NCBI RefSeq assembly: GCF_004519405.1
Contig: NZ_SGWI01000003.1
Coordinates: forward strand, 1-64,000
DNA from: Pseudomonas sp. BCA17
GTDB taxonomy: Bacteria > Pseudomonadota > Gammaproteobacteria > Pseudomonadales > Pseudomonadaceae
Direction: 5' to 3'
Length of the DNA stretch: 64,000 nucleotides
Position 1 is the first letter of the stretch; every line of letters begins with the position of its first letter. A program made the position numbers and the translations under genes. The notes beneath the pieces are model-generated. The model had not been told where the DNA came from. It was given only the letters and a program-made list of their open reading frames with translations, and ran no database searches. Below are positions 25,773 through 33,975 of this stretch, piece by piece.

Positions 25773-26516
25773 GTCATTACCCTTACTTCAAGTGGACTTA
25801 CAGGCGAATGCGCCAGCTGGAACGCTCGAGAGCGAAAAAGTGTGTGCATCAGCCTCCATGGAAGGTCACCGCAGCTTGGCCGAAATGGCTTACTGGCAGG
25901 CGAAAAAAGGCGCAACTATTCCGATGCAAGGGAGCGACGTCTAATGCCGTAAACGCCTACCCTATGCCGAATCGGCATGAGTTTTTTAATAATAACTGTC
26001 CGAATGGTCAGTTCAAATGCGACAGATTGTCTGGCAAATATGCCGTGAACCTGCCAAACCCGGCTCGCTCAGAGATGCTGGACGACTTTTGGGCGGTGGC
26101 GGAATTACCTGGAAAATCCAATACCTGGCGCCAGAAATGTCCTATGGCGCGCGCAAAATTTTCTCGATAGATGGTCGAGCCGAAATACCAAGTAATGGTT
26201 AGCCCGAGGCAAAAGAGAAAATAGTTGCTACGTACGGTATGCGAGGAGGCGACATGCGAGCGAATGATAAGAGGCATAAGCTCGCCGCAAGTTCAGCAAG
26301 CATGAGCGCTTGTGAACTTGCGTCGCAGCTTTTCGCCTGACCCGGCCCTTGCGCAGGTACTCCCTGTACCCGTAGGTCACGCCGATCTTGATTAATCAGA
26401 GCAACCCGGCCCCTTGGTCATGCATCGCCCTTGGCGAGCGATGCAAACAGAAAGAAGCGAAGGGGCTTCTTTCTATGGATGAAGGTTTCGTAGACGCTGA
26501 GAGCGTCAGACGAAAC
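25773..26516. other. Long hairpin-rich intergenic region
   Basis: About 740 bp without a convincing gene. It must hold the gltP promoter at its left end. ATGCC-N5-GGCAT (25964-25978) followed by six T is a weak plus-strand terminator. Farther right are a long imperfect hairpin (26278-26331: AAGCT, GCAAGTTCA and CAAGC with complements), a 7-bp stem GCATCGC/GCGATGC (26422-26443) and a 10-bp stem AGAAAGAAGC/GCTTCTTTCT (26449-26474). A 28-codon plus-strand ORF (26254-26340) with a strong GAGGAGG site begins just upstream of the first hairpin. A small RNA or leader is possible. Confidence 0.45.
26254..26340 (+). CDS. Possible 28-aa small ORF with strong ribosome site
   Basis: MRANDKRHKLAASSASMSAC... 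ends at TGA 26338-26340. GAGGAGG six bases before the ATG is one of the best ribosome sites in the window. Most of the ORF lies inside a long hairpin (26278-26331), which may be the true reason for sequence conservation, if any. No family is recognised and there is no membrane segment. It could be a leader peptide, a dual-function RNA or chance. Confidence 0.25.
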   Translation: MRANDKRHKLAASSASMSACELASQLFA

Positions 26517-26518
26517 CT
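26483..26518 (-). terminator. Long hairpin at the end of the Ivy-type gene
   Basis: AGGTTTCGT (26483-26491) pairs with ACGAAACCT (26510-26518), and inside it GACGCT (26493-26498) pairs with AGCGTC (26502-26507), leaving a very small loop. The stem overlaps the stop codon of the minus-strand gene. No long T-run follows; it probably protects or ends that transcript. Confidence 0.6.
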
Positions 26519-26981
26519 AGTACCAATTCGGATCTTTCTTGAGCTGCTCCATCAGCAGCTTTTGCATACCTTCATCCGGCTTGCCAAGAAAGCGGTAGTC
26601 GGCGTGCCGCGTCGGCGACTTGTCCGCCGGTAGACCGGCCGGAACCTGTACCAACATGGCGTAGGCATGCTGCTTGTCATAGCTGAATGCGACGATCAGA
26701 CGTTTATTCCGGCAGGTGTCCGCTGTTTCACAAAGCGGACCCACCAGGTACTTGTCACCGTCCTCTTCAACGGCGTTCATCTGTTCGGCCGCGCCCGACA
26801 AGTTCATAACCCAATCCGGCAGGCGCTCTTCTTTCTTCACCACACCTTGCCAGGTCTCGCGAAACTGCGAGTCGGAACTCAGCAATTCGTTTGCCCGGGT
26901 TTGGCCGTCATTGGCGGCCATTGCCCAGGCACTGCCGCCCATGAGCAGGACGGCAGCCAGGGTTTTAAAGGACGTGGTCAT
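26517..26981 (-). CDS. ivy: Ivy-type inhibitor of vertebrate (C-type) lysozyme
   Basis: A 154-aa periplasmic protein with signal peptide (MTTSFKTLAAVLLMGGSAWAMA). The CETADTC loop (about residues 83-89) corresponds to the Cys-bounded CxPHxC loop that plugs the lysozyme active site in Ivy, although the central Pro-His is replaced by Ala-Asp. The following RLIVAFSYDKQHAYAMLVQVP is typical of the family. In P. aeruginosa an Ivy paralogue sits beside algB (PA5481, from memory), matching this site. The ATG at 26981 has a GAGG ribosome site and lies one base after the DUF1328 stop. Confidence 0.75.
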   Translation of the reverse strand: MTTSFKTLAAVLLMGGSAWAMAANDGQTRANELLSSDSQFRETWQGVVKKEERLPDWVMNLSGAAEQMNAVEEDGDKYLVGPLCETADTCRNKRLIVAFSYDKQHAYAMLVQVPAGLPADKSPTRHADYRFLGKPDEGMQKLLMEQLKKDPNWY

Positions 26982-26982
26982 G

Positions 26983-27147
26983 TCAGCCTCGGCCGCGACG
27001 ACCAAAGAAGAACGAAGCGATGAACATCACCAGGAAAACCACAAACAGGATCTTGGCGATACCTGTAGCGGTGCCCGCGATACCACCGAAGCCCAAGACA
27101 GCAGCCACAATGGCGATGATCAGAAATGTGATAGCCCAACTCAACAT
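26983..27147 (-). CDS. DUF1328 (YtjA-like) small membrane protein
   Basis: A 54-aa protein, [22 protein letters not shown]..., with two hydrophobic helices (residues 4-22 and 31-47) split by a Gly-rich [11 protein letters not shown] turn, ending in FFFGRRGRG. It is the right size for DUF1328. AGGAG precedes the ATG. The TGA stop is one base before the Ivy ATG, so the two form an operon. Function of the family is unknown; it is often tied to envelope or osmotic stress. Confidence 0.85.
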   Translation of the reverse strand: MLSWAITFLIIAIVAAVLGFGGIAGTATGIAKILFVVFLVMFIASFFFGRRGRG

Positions 27148-27229
27148 GGTGATTCTCCTTACGCTTCTTCTATAGGGGGTAACAGGGGTATTACCGTGCA
27201 GCCGCTCAACACGAACGACCTTTCATTGC

Positions 27230-27520
27230 CTAGAACACCCAACGTTCTTGGACGGGCAGTTCGCCCAGGGTGGAATCCTGGTCGGCTACTCTCAACTGCG
27301 GTGCAGTCATGCTGTTAAGAGAACGGCTCTCAAAGGATGAGAAATGGGTCTGCGTCATCATCGGACGTTCGAATTGAGGAGTTTGCTGCGCATGACTCTG
27401 CTGCCAATGCTGCATTTGCTGCCCGGCAATCAGCGTGACCATCAGGGCCAGGCTGGCGAAAAGACCTTGCTGCAAACGCAGGGGCGAAATATGCAATTGG
27501 CTGAGGCGTTGGCGAGTCAT
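27230..27520 (-). CDS. Small single-span membrane protein, unknown function
   Basis: A 96-aa protein beginning MTRQRLSQLHISPLRLQQG, with one hydrophobic helix (about residues 19-35: LFASLALMVTLIAGQQM) and a Gln/Ser-rich, probably periplasmic tail ending QERWVF. GGGAG lies before the ATG at 27520; the upstream TTG at 27538 is less likely. It precedes DUF1328 by 82 bp on the same strand. I do not recognise a family. Confidence 0.6.
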   Translation of the reverse strand: MTRQRLSQLHISPLRLQQGLFASLALMVTLIAGQQMQHWQQSHAQQTPQFERPMMTQTHFSSFESRSLNSMTAPQLRVADQDSTLGELPVQERWVF

Positions 27521-27538
27521 GCTGTATTTCTCCCGCAA

Positions 27539-27912
27539 TTCTGATTATTCGTTCATGACACTGTTGAGAGAGTTATTGCAGAGTGCATGCCAGCTTCTTT
27601 AAACAAAAAAACTCAATAAAATCATATAGTTAAAATAGGCCTCTAGATGCGTCGCCCAGCATCCTGCACGATGCCCCGCTCAGGGCCGTGCGAATTGCAC
27701 GATAGCCAATGGTCGGGTGAAGGGATCAAAAGCCTTGGTCGAGTTGCCGAAGTGGCACAAAGGCATGAATGCGCTGCTCATTCAGCGTGTTTGTAGGAAG
27801 GCGCGCAGATAGCTGCACGAAGATGCTTTTTATCAATCAGAATGAACCATGCAACTTGCCCGATTATTCCGGGACTAATCACCATCATTCATAGTTAAGG
27901 AGCGCGGGACAG
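27539..27912. other. Promoter region between the small membrane gene and algB
   Basis: A 374-bp divergent spacer, AT-rich at 27595-27645. It should contain promoters for algB (plus) and for the minus-strand small gene. A good AAGGAG site sits before the algB ATG. I see no convincing sigma-54 site, no terminator and no ORF. Confidence 0.5.
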
Positions 27913-29259
27913 ATGGAATCAGCCAAGGAACTTCAAGGCCGCATTCTTTTAGTGGATGACGAATCCGCAATCCTGCGCACGTTCAGATACTGCCTGGAAG
28001 ACGAAGGCTACACCGTAGCAACAGCCAACAGCGCCGCCCAGGCCGATGCTTTGATGCAGCGTCAGGTATTCGACCTGTGTTTCCTCGACTTGCGCCTGGG
28101 TGAAGACAATGGCTTGGACGTATTGGCCCAGATGCGCATCCAGGCACCGTGGATGCGTGTGGTGATCGTCACCGCGCATTCGGCCGTGGATACCGCTGTC
28201 GACGCCATCCAGGCCGGTGCCGCCGATTATCTGGTCAAGCCATGCAGCCCTGACCAGTTGCGCCTGGCCACCGCGAAGCAGCTGGAAGTGCGCCAATTGT
28301 CGGCGCGCCTGGAGGCGCTGGAGGGTGAAGTGCGCAAATCCAAGGACGGCCTGGACTCCCACAGCCCGTCCATGATGGTGGTGCTGGAAACCGCTCGCCA
28401 GGTAGCCGGTACCGACGCCAACATCCTGATCCTGGGCGAGTCGGGTACCGGTAAAGGTGAATTGGCCCGGGCCATTCACGGCTGGAGCAAGCGCGCGAAA
28501 AAATCCTGCGTCACTATCAACTGCCCGTCGCTGACAGCGGAGTTGATGGAAAGCGAGTTGTTCGGCCACAGCCGCGGCGCATTTACCGGCGCCAGCGAGA
28601 GCACGTTGGGCCGCGTCAACCAGGCCGACGGCGGCACGCTTTTTCTCGACGAGATCGGCGACTTTCCACTCACATTGCAGCCCAAGTTACTGCGCTTTAT
28701 CCAGGATAAAGAGTACGAGCGCGTTGGCGACCCGGTAACCCGACGTGCCGATGTGCGCATCCTTGCGGCCACCAACTTGAATCTGGAAGACATGGTGCGC
28801 GACGGCCGCTTCCGGGAAGACTTGCTCTACCGTCTCAACGTCATCACTTTGCACCTGCCGCCACTGCGTGAGCGCAGTGAAGACATCCTGACCCTGGCCG
28901 ACCGTTTCCTGGCGCGCTTCGTGAAGGAGTACGCGCGGCCCGCCCGGGGTTTCAGCGATCAGGCACGCGAAGCACTGCTCAACTATCGCTGGCCCGGCAA
29001 TATCCGTGAGCTGCGCAACGTGGTGGAGCGAGCCAGCATCATCTGCCCTCAGGAGAAGGTGGAGATCAGCCATCTGGGCATGGCCGAACAACCGACCAAT
29101 AATGCGCCACGCATCGGCGCGGCGCTGAGCCTGGACGAGCTGGAGAAAGCGCATATCGGTGCCGTACTCGCCACCAGCGATACCCTGGATCAGGCGGCAC
29201 GCACCCTTGGCATCGACGCGTCGACCCTGTACCGCAAACGCAAACAGTACAACCTGTGA
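27913..29259 (+). CDS. algB: Response regulator AlgB (NtrC family)
   Basis: A 448-aa protein in three parts: receiver (residues 8-125) with acidic pocket DDE and phospho-acceptor Asp59, sigma-54-type AAA+ domain (about 147-370) with Walker A GESGTGKGE (175-183) and GAFTGA loop (222-227), and a Fis-type DNA-binding helix-turn-helix at the C-terminus (LDQAARTLGIDASTLYRKRKQ). In P. aeruginosa AlgB activates alginate genes and represses others, and is a hub for quorum and light signals. It is followed by its kinase kinB. Near-identity over the whole length makes the call firm. Confidence 0.96.
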   Translation: MESAKELQGRILLVDDESAILRTFRYCLEDEGYTVATANSAAQADALMQRQVFDLCFLDLRLGEDNGLDVLAQMRIQAPWMRVVIVTAHSAVDTAVDAIQAGAADYLVKPCSPDQLRLATAKQLEVRQLSARLEALEGEVRKSKDGLDSHSPSMMVVLETARQVAGTDANILILGESGTGKGELARAIHGWSKRAKKSCVTINCPSLTAELMESELFGHSRGAFTGASESTLGRVNQADGGTLFLDEIGDFPLTLQPKLLRFIQDKEYERVGDPVTRRADVRILAATNLNLEDMVRDGRFREDLLYRLNVITLHLPPLRERSEDILTLADRFLARFVKEYARPARGFSDQAREALLNYRWPGNIRELRNVVERASIICPQEKVEISHLGMAEQPTNNAPRIGAALSLDELEKAHIGAVLATSDTLDQAARTLGIDASTLYRKRKQYNL

Positions 29260-29269
29260 GCTGCACCCT

Positions 29270-31057
29270 ATGAAGCTTGCTATGAAACTGCGCACTCGGT
29301 TGTTCCTGAGTATCTCGGCGCTGATCACCGTCGCCCTGCTGGGGTTGATCCTGGGCCTGGTCAGCGTGATGCAAATGGCCAAGACCCAGGAGTCATTGCT
29401 CCGCAGCAGTTTCATCACCCTCGACCTTGGGCTCAAGCTGCGGCAGAGCCTGGGCGACCAGCTGATCATGATGCTGGAAAACCCTAGCGACTCCGAGGCG
29501 CTGCAAGCCTCGAAGCAACGCTATTTTGAATTGCTGGACCAGGGCATCGCCCATGAACAGCAAAACGGCAGCGGCAACGGTTTCAGCCAGGCGCGCATCG
29601 ACTACCAGAACCTTCTGCAAGCGTTTGACAAGTACCAGCAGCCATCACCGCCGCCCGGCAGCAAAGAACAACTGACCGAAACCTTCAATGTGTTGCGCAA
29701 TGGCTTGATCGTCGATCACAAGCAGGCATTGGAAAACATCAGCACCAGCGAACACAAATCCCGCGAGCGTGCGCTGGTGATTTCCGGCCTGCTGGGGTTG
29801 GTCGGCCTTGCGGTGCTGATCATCGGTTTCGTCACCGCCCATGGCATCGCCCGACGTTTCGGTGGCCCTATCGAGGCGCTGGCTAAAGCCGCCGACAAGA
29901 TTGGGCAGGGCGACTTTGAAGTCACACTACCCATCTCCTCGGCAGCAGAGATGAACCAGTTGACGCGTCGCTTCGGCATCATGGCCGAAGCGTTGCGCCA
30001 GCATCAGGCGACCAATGTCGATGAGCTGCTGGCCGGCCAGCAACGCTTGCAGGCGGTGCTCGACAGCATTGATGACGGCCTGCTGATGATTGACCGCCAA
30101 GGCTGCCTGGAGCACCTCAACCCGGTGGCACAGCGCCAACTGGGATGGGACGAGGAACGTCTCGGCCAGGGTCTGGGTGAGGCTCTGGGTCGCCCGGAAA
30201 TGGATGAACAACTGCAACTGGTGTTGCGCGGCGGCAATCTGGAACGGGCACCGGAAGATCTGGAGGTGGAAGTCGAAGGCGAGTTGCGCCTGCTGACCTA
30301 CAGCCTGACGCCCGTAAGCCATACCCAGGGGCATATTCTCGGTGCGGTCATGGTGCTGCATGACGTTACGGAACAGAGAGCCTTTGAGCGGGTGCGCAGC
30401 GAGTTCGTCCTGCGCGCCTCCCATGAGTTACGCACGCCGGTGACCGGCATGCACATGGCCTTCGGCTTGTTCCGCGAGCGGGCAAAGTTTCCTGTTGAGT
30501 CGCGGGAAGCGGACTTGCTCGATACGGTCAACGAAGAAATGCAGCGCCTGATGCAGTTGATCAATGACCTGCTGAATTTTTCGCGCTACCAAAATGGCTT
30601 GCAGAAACTCACCTTGGCGCCGTGTGATATCACTGACTTGCTGGAACATGCTCGGGCGCGGTTTGCGGAACCGGCGAATGCGCAACACATCGAGTTGCTG
30701 GTAGAAGCCCAAGCCGATTTGCCCCGACTGCACGCTGACCAGGCTCAACTGGAGCGCGTGCTCGACAACCTGCTGGCCAATGCTCTGCGCCACACGGCCG
30801 AAGGCGGGCAGATTCGCCTGCAGGCCCGTCGCCACGGTGAGCGGGTGATTATCAGCGTCGAGGACAACGGCGAAGGTATTGCGTACGGCCAACAGGGACG
30901 AATCTTCGAGCCCTTCGTACAGGTGGGCCGCAAGAAGGGCGGCGCCGGCCTCGGGCTGGCGCTGTGCAAGGAGATCGTGCAATTGCACGGTGGCCGCATG
31001 GGTGTGTATTCACGGCCAGGGCAGGGTACGCAGTTCTATATGGCGTTACCGCTCTAA
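29270..31057 (+). CDS. kinB: Sensor histidine kinase KinB
   Basis: A 595-aa inner-membrane kinase that controls AlgB by phosphorylation and dephosphorylation. Seen: transmembrane helix 1 (11-33), a periplasmic sensor of about 135 residues, helix 2 (168-189), HAMP (about 190-245), PAS (about 255-370), HisKA with SHELRTP and His385, and an ATPase domain with DNGEGI and GGAGLGLALCK. The ATG at 29270, 10 bp after algB, starts MKLAMKLRTRLF. Length and His385 match the P. aeruginosa protein. Confidence 0.95.
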   Translation: MKLAMKLRTRLFLSISALITVALLGLILGLVSVMQMAKTQESLLRSSFITLDLGLKLRQSLGDQLIMMLENPSDSEALQASKQRYFELLDQGIAHEQQNGSGNGFSQARIDYQNLLQAFDKYQQPSPPPGSKEQLTETFNVLRNGLIVDHKQALENISTSEHKSRERALVISGLLGLVGLAVLIIGFVTAHGIARRFGGPIEALAKAADKIGQGDFEVTLPISSAAEMNQLTRRFGIMAEALRQHQATNVDELLAGQQRLQAVLDSIDDGLLMIDRQGCLEHLNPVAQRQLGWDEERLGQGLGEALGRPEMDEQLQLVLRGGNLERAPEDLEVEVEGELRLLTYSLTPVSHTQGHILGAVMVLHDVTEQRAFERVRSEFVLRASHELRTPVTGMHMAFGLFRERAKFPVESREADLLDTVNEEMQRLMQLINDLLNFSRYQNGLQKLTLAPCDITDLLEHARARFAEPANAQHIELLVEAQADLPRLHADQAQLERVLDNLLANALRHTAEGGQIRLQARRHGERVIISVEDNGEGIAYGQQGRIFEPFVQVGRKKGGAGLGLALCKEIVQLHGGRMGVYSRPGQGTQFYMALPL

Positions 31058-31060
31058 CCC

Positions 31061-31837
31061 CTATCGACGGTTCAACACCCGCAGGATCGCGGCACTTTCA
31101 GCATCCGGCGTGCCGTCAAACAATGCTGGCCGGAAATGCATCTGGAAAGCCGCCAACACATGCCGCGTGGCGACATCCAGCTCACCGGTTTGTGGTGTCT
31201 GGTAGCCCATGCGCGCCAACTCTTCCTGGAACCAGGTCACGCTCGGCACCTCTGCTGCGTACTGCGCCTGGAAACGAGCAACTGCCTGCGCGTCCGGCCA
31301 CACTCCCACGCCTTCAGCGGCCAAGCGCTTCCACGGAAACAGCGGGCCTGGATCAAGTTTGCGCAGCGGCGCGATGTCGCTATGGCCGATGATGTTCTTC
31401 GGATCAATCCCGTTGCGCTTGCTGATGTCCTTGAGCAACACAAGCAGTGACTGTACCTGCGCTTCGGAGTACGGGTACCACACGCGGCCCGTCGGCGTGT
31501 CGCGATACCCGGGGTTGACGATTTCGATACCGATGGAGCTGGAGTTGAGCCAGGTGCGCCCCATCCACTCGCTCTCGCCTGCATGCCAGGCCCGCTGGCT
31601 CTCATCTACCAGCTTGTAGATGGTGCCCGAGGCATCGTCGCCGATCAGGTAATGGCTGCTGACCTGGCCGTGGGTCAACAGGGCAAGGGAACGTTCGAGG
31701 TTGGCGGAGGTGTAATGGACGATGACGAATTGCACGCGGTTGTCGTGGTTCGCCGAAGGGTGGCTGGTGTTCAGGCGCGGGCCGCTGGCACAGCCGGCGA
31801 GTAGAAGAAACACAAAGGCGATGTACAAGGATTTCAT
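31061..31837 (-). CDS. ampDh2: Lipoprotein N-acetylmuramoyl-L-alanine amidase, AmpDh2-like
   Basis: A 258-aa lipoprotein with lipobox LLAGC (Cys16). The amidase_2 domain (about 33-185) shows FVIVHYTS (His zinc ligand), SSIGIEIVNPGY (catalytic Glu region) and IIGHSDIAPLRKLDPGPLFPW, which gives the second His and Asp ligands. A C-terminal peptidoglycan-binding helix bundle (195-256) follows. It cuts the peptide stem from murein on the inner face of the outer membrane, and in Pseudomonas helps set AmpC beta-lactamase level. It is convergent with kinB, as in P. aeruginosa. Confidence 0.9.
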   Translation of the reverse strand: MKSLYIAFVFLLLAGCASGPRLNTSHPSANHDNRVQFVIVHYTSANLERSLALLTHGQVSSHYLIGDDASGTIYKLVDESQRAWHAGESEWMGRTWLNSSSIGIEIVNPGYRDTPTGRVWYPYSEAQVQSLLVLLKDISKRNGIDPKNIIGHSDIAPLRKLDPGPLFPWKRLAAEGVGVWPDAQAVARFQAQYAAEVPSVTWFQEELARMGYQTPQTGELDVATRHVLAAFQMHFRPALFDGTPDAESAAILRVLNRR

Positions 31838-31926
31838 GGCAGATCACGTTACGCTGAAGACGATAATGCAACAGTGTAACGTATGAAGTGTAGCGCAGCG
31901 GTCAAATCACAAAATGGAAACATCTT

Positions 31927-33975
31927 TTAAGCGGCCTGCACGTTGTTACGTCCTGCCGCCTTGGCCCGGTACAACGCCTCGTCGGCACGCTTTAGCGCCA
32001 GGTCGCTGCGCTCGCCCGACTGAAACTGTGCAACACCCATGGACATTGTGATCGTCACCGGCTCGCCTTTGAAGTGGAACGGGCACGCCTCAATCGCCGC
32101 ACGCAACACCTCGCCCACGGCCAAGGCATCGGCCAACGACGAATCGGGCATCAGCAGGACAAACTCTTCACCACCAAACCGCGCGATAAAGTCGCTGGGG
32201 CGCAGGCGCTTGCGCAGCACGTTGGCGATGATCTTCAACACCTTGTCGCCAGCCAAGTGACCGTAACCGTCGTTGATGCGTTTGAAATGGTCGAGATCCA
32301 GCATGGCCAGCGACAAGTTATTGCCGCGCTGGTGCCAGGCATTGACCTCAAGGTCCAGGCGCTCACTCCAGGCGGCGCGGTTAGGCAGGTCTGTGAGGGG
32401 GTCAATCAAGGCTTTCTGGCGTTGCACCTCCAGATGCTCACGATAGCCTTGAGCCTCCTGCTCCATGCTAGCAACCCGTTCGGCCAAACCTTTCAAACGT
32501 GCCGCCACTTCCTGCTCACGCTGGTCGCGCTGCCGCTGATGCTCGTCCATGGTGCCGAGCAACCCTTCAAGATGGCTTTCCAGTACCTGCTTGAGGCTGT
32601 TCAGGTCGGCCGCATCCTGCACGCTGCTTTGCAGGCCATCGACCTGTTCACGAATCTGTGTATCCAATTCCCGCGCGGCCGAGCGGCTGTCGGCGTGGCC
32701 TTCACTGGCGACCTGTAAATGACCTTGAAACGCTTCGAGGCGCTCATTGAGTTGCTTGAGGTAAGCCTCGAATTCATGCTGGCCGCTGTCGGTGACCGCC
32801 AGCATCAGCACCGCCAGGTCATCGAGGATCGGAAGCAGCTCGTACCAGTTCAAACCATGGGCCAGACGCTCACGCATGGCTTCGGCCTGGGGTCGGTGGC
32901 GTTCGGGCAGGGCCAGGTCTTCCAGCAAGCCAAGCAAGGTGTCTTCGATATGTTTAGCGACCGAGCTGTAGGACGGCTCTGGCGAGTCGGGTAGGGCATA
33001 GACACCGTCCGCCTGCAGCGCATCAGGGTCGGGCTCAGCGCTTTCCAACACCGGCGGGAGCGACAGGCTGCCGATGGCCGTCGCCTCCACTATGTCGACC
33101 TGTACCGCAGGCGCTTCGATAAAAGCGGCGAGTGCACTTTCGGGTGCAGACTCTTCCAGGCGCTGTTCGGGCGCCTCGATGTCAGTCGCCTCGACGGGCA
33201 GGGCAGCAGCAGCCGACTGCGCAGGCGCCTCGAAAACAAACGTTTCGCTGGCGACATCCGCCTTCGTGACCGGCACAACGGGTTCAGGCTGTGGCGTCGC
33301 CGGGGCTGACGGTAATGGCTCGAATGCCCGCAGTGCTTGGGCCAGCGCCTCGGATTGCACCTGCTCCTGGGGTTCGGGCGCAGGCTTTGGCGCGCCCGGC
33401 AGCGGCGTAACTGCCGGGACGGGCTCGCTGGCTTCGGTTGCAACATCTTTACTGCCAAATAGACGCTGCAGCAGACCGGGCCCTGAACGCGGGCTTTCGC
33501 TGTCCGGCTCCAGGTTGTTCAGTGCCTGACCTTGCAGGCTACTGAGCTCACTGAGTAACAACGGTATCTCCTGCGCCTGCCCGACACGACCATCAAGCTG
33601 CTTGGCGAAGGTTTTCAGCGGGCGCGCCACTTCACGGGGCAGCGGCAACTTCTGCAACTGGGCGACCAGGGCAGTGAGCGCGGTGCTCATCTGGTCGACC
33701 CGAGTTTCGCGGCGCTGCTCCGAGTCCAGCACGGCTTTTTCCAGGCGCGGCAGCAAGGCGGCGAGCGCGGCGTCCATGTCGTCGGTGCGCACGACATCGC
33801 GCATCTCTTTCATGCATTGGTCGACCGCGCGATCAGTCCCCTCGGCGGCCAGCGTACTGCGCACGAGCCCACGGCGCAGCAGGTCGAGACGGGCGGCCCA
33901 GCGGCGTTCGAGCTTGTCTTGTTGCTCGATACTCTTGAGGTATTTCTCTTTCCAGCGCTGGGCGTCGTCGCTCAT
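31927..33975 (-). CDS. dgcH: Diguanylate cyclase, DgcH-like
   Basis: A 682-aa cytoplasmic enzyme making cyclic di-GMP. The C-terminal GGDEF domain (about 515-682) has the active signature GGEEF preceded by an inhibitory I-site R-x-x-D (RPSD, five residues upstream), so product inhibition is expected. The region 415-500 is coiled-coil, and residues 170-340 are low-complexity, Pro/Ala/Glu-rich and probably unfolded. No membrane segment is seen. It overlaps the following EEP gene by 4 bp. The position next to dsbA fits PA5487 (DgcH) of P. aeruginosa. Confidence 0.87.
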   Translation of the reverse strand: MSDDAQRWKEKYLKSIEQQDKLERRWAARLDLLRRGLVRSTLAAEGTDRAVDQCMKEMRDVVRTDDMDAALAALLPRLEKAVLDSEQRRETRVDQMSTALTALVAQLQKLPLPREVARPLKTFAKQLDGRVGQAQEIPLLLSELSSLQGQALNNLEPDSESPRSGPGLLQRLFGSKDVATEASEPVPAVTPLPGAPKPAPEPQEQVQSEALAQALRAFEPLPSAPATPQPEPVVPVTKADVASETFVFEAPAQSAAAALPVEATDIEAPEQRLEESAPESALAAFIEAPAVQVDIVEATAIGSLSLPPVLESAEPDPDALQADGVYALPDSPEPSYSSVAKHIEDTLLGLLEDLALPERHRPQAEAMRERLAHGLNWYELLPILDDLAVLMLAVTDSGQHEFEAYLKQLNERLEAFQGHLQVASEGHADSRSAARELDTQIREQVDGLQSSVQDAADLNSLKQVLESHLEGLLGTMDEHQRQRDQREQEVAARLKGLAERVASMEQEAQGYREHLEVQRQKALIDPLTDLPNRAAWSERLDLEVNAWHQRGNNLSLAMLDLDHFKRINDGYGHLAGDKVLKIIANVLRKRLRPSDFIARFGGEEFVLLMPDSSLADALAVGEVLRAAIEACPFHFKGEPVTITMSMGVAQFQSGERSDLALKRADEALYRAKAAGRNNVQAA

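Noticed and set aside
26008..26277. An 89-aa minus-strand ORF in the long spacer (MPLIIRSHVASS...)
   Set aside because: There is no ribosome site, its start lies at the foot of a long hairpin, and no family is recognised. It is retained only as part of the spacer description.
26254..26290. The peptide ANDKRHKLAA resembles a tmRNA tag (ANDxxxALAA)
   Set aside because: The frame does not stop after LAA, no tRNA-like ends or CCA arm are present, and the Pseudomonas tag is ANDDNYALAA, so this is not ssrA.
27720..27912. Possible sigma-54 promoter before algB (TGGCAC near 27752)
   Set aside because: The -12 GC element is not at the required spacing from GG, so the match fails.
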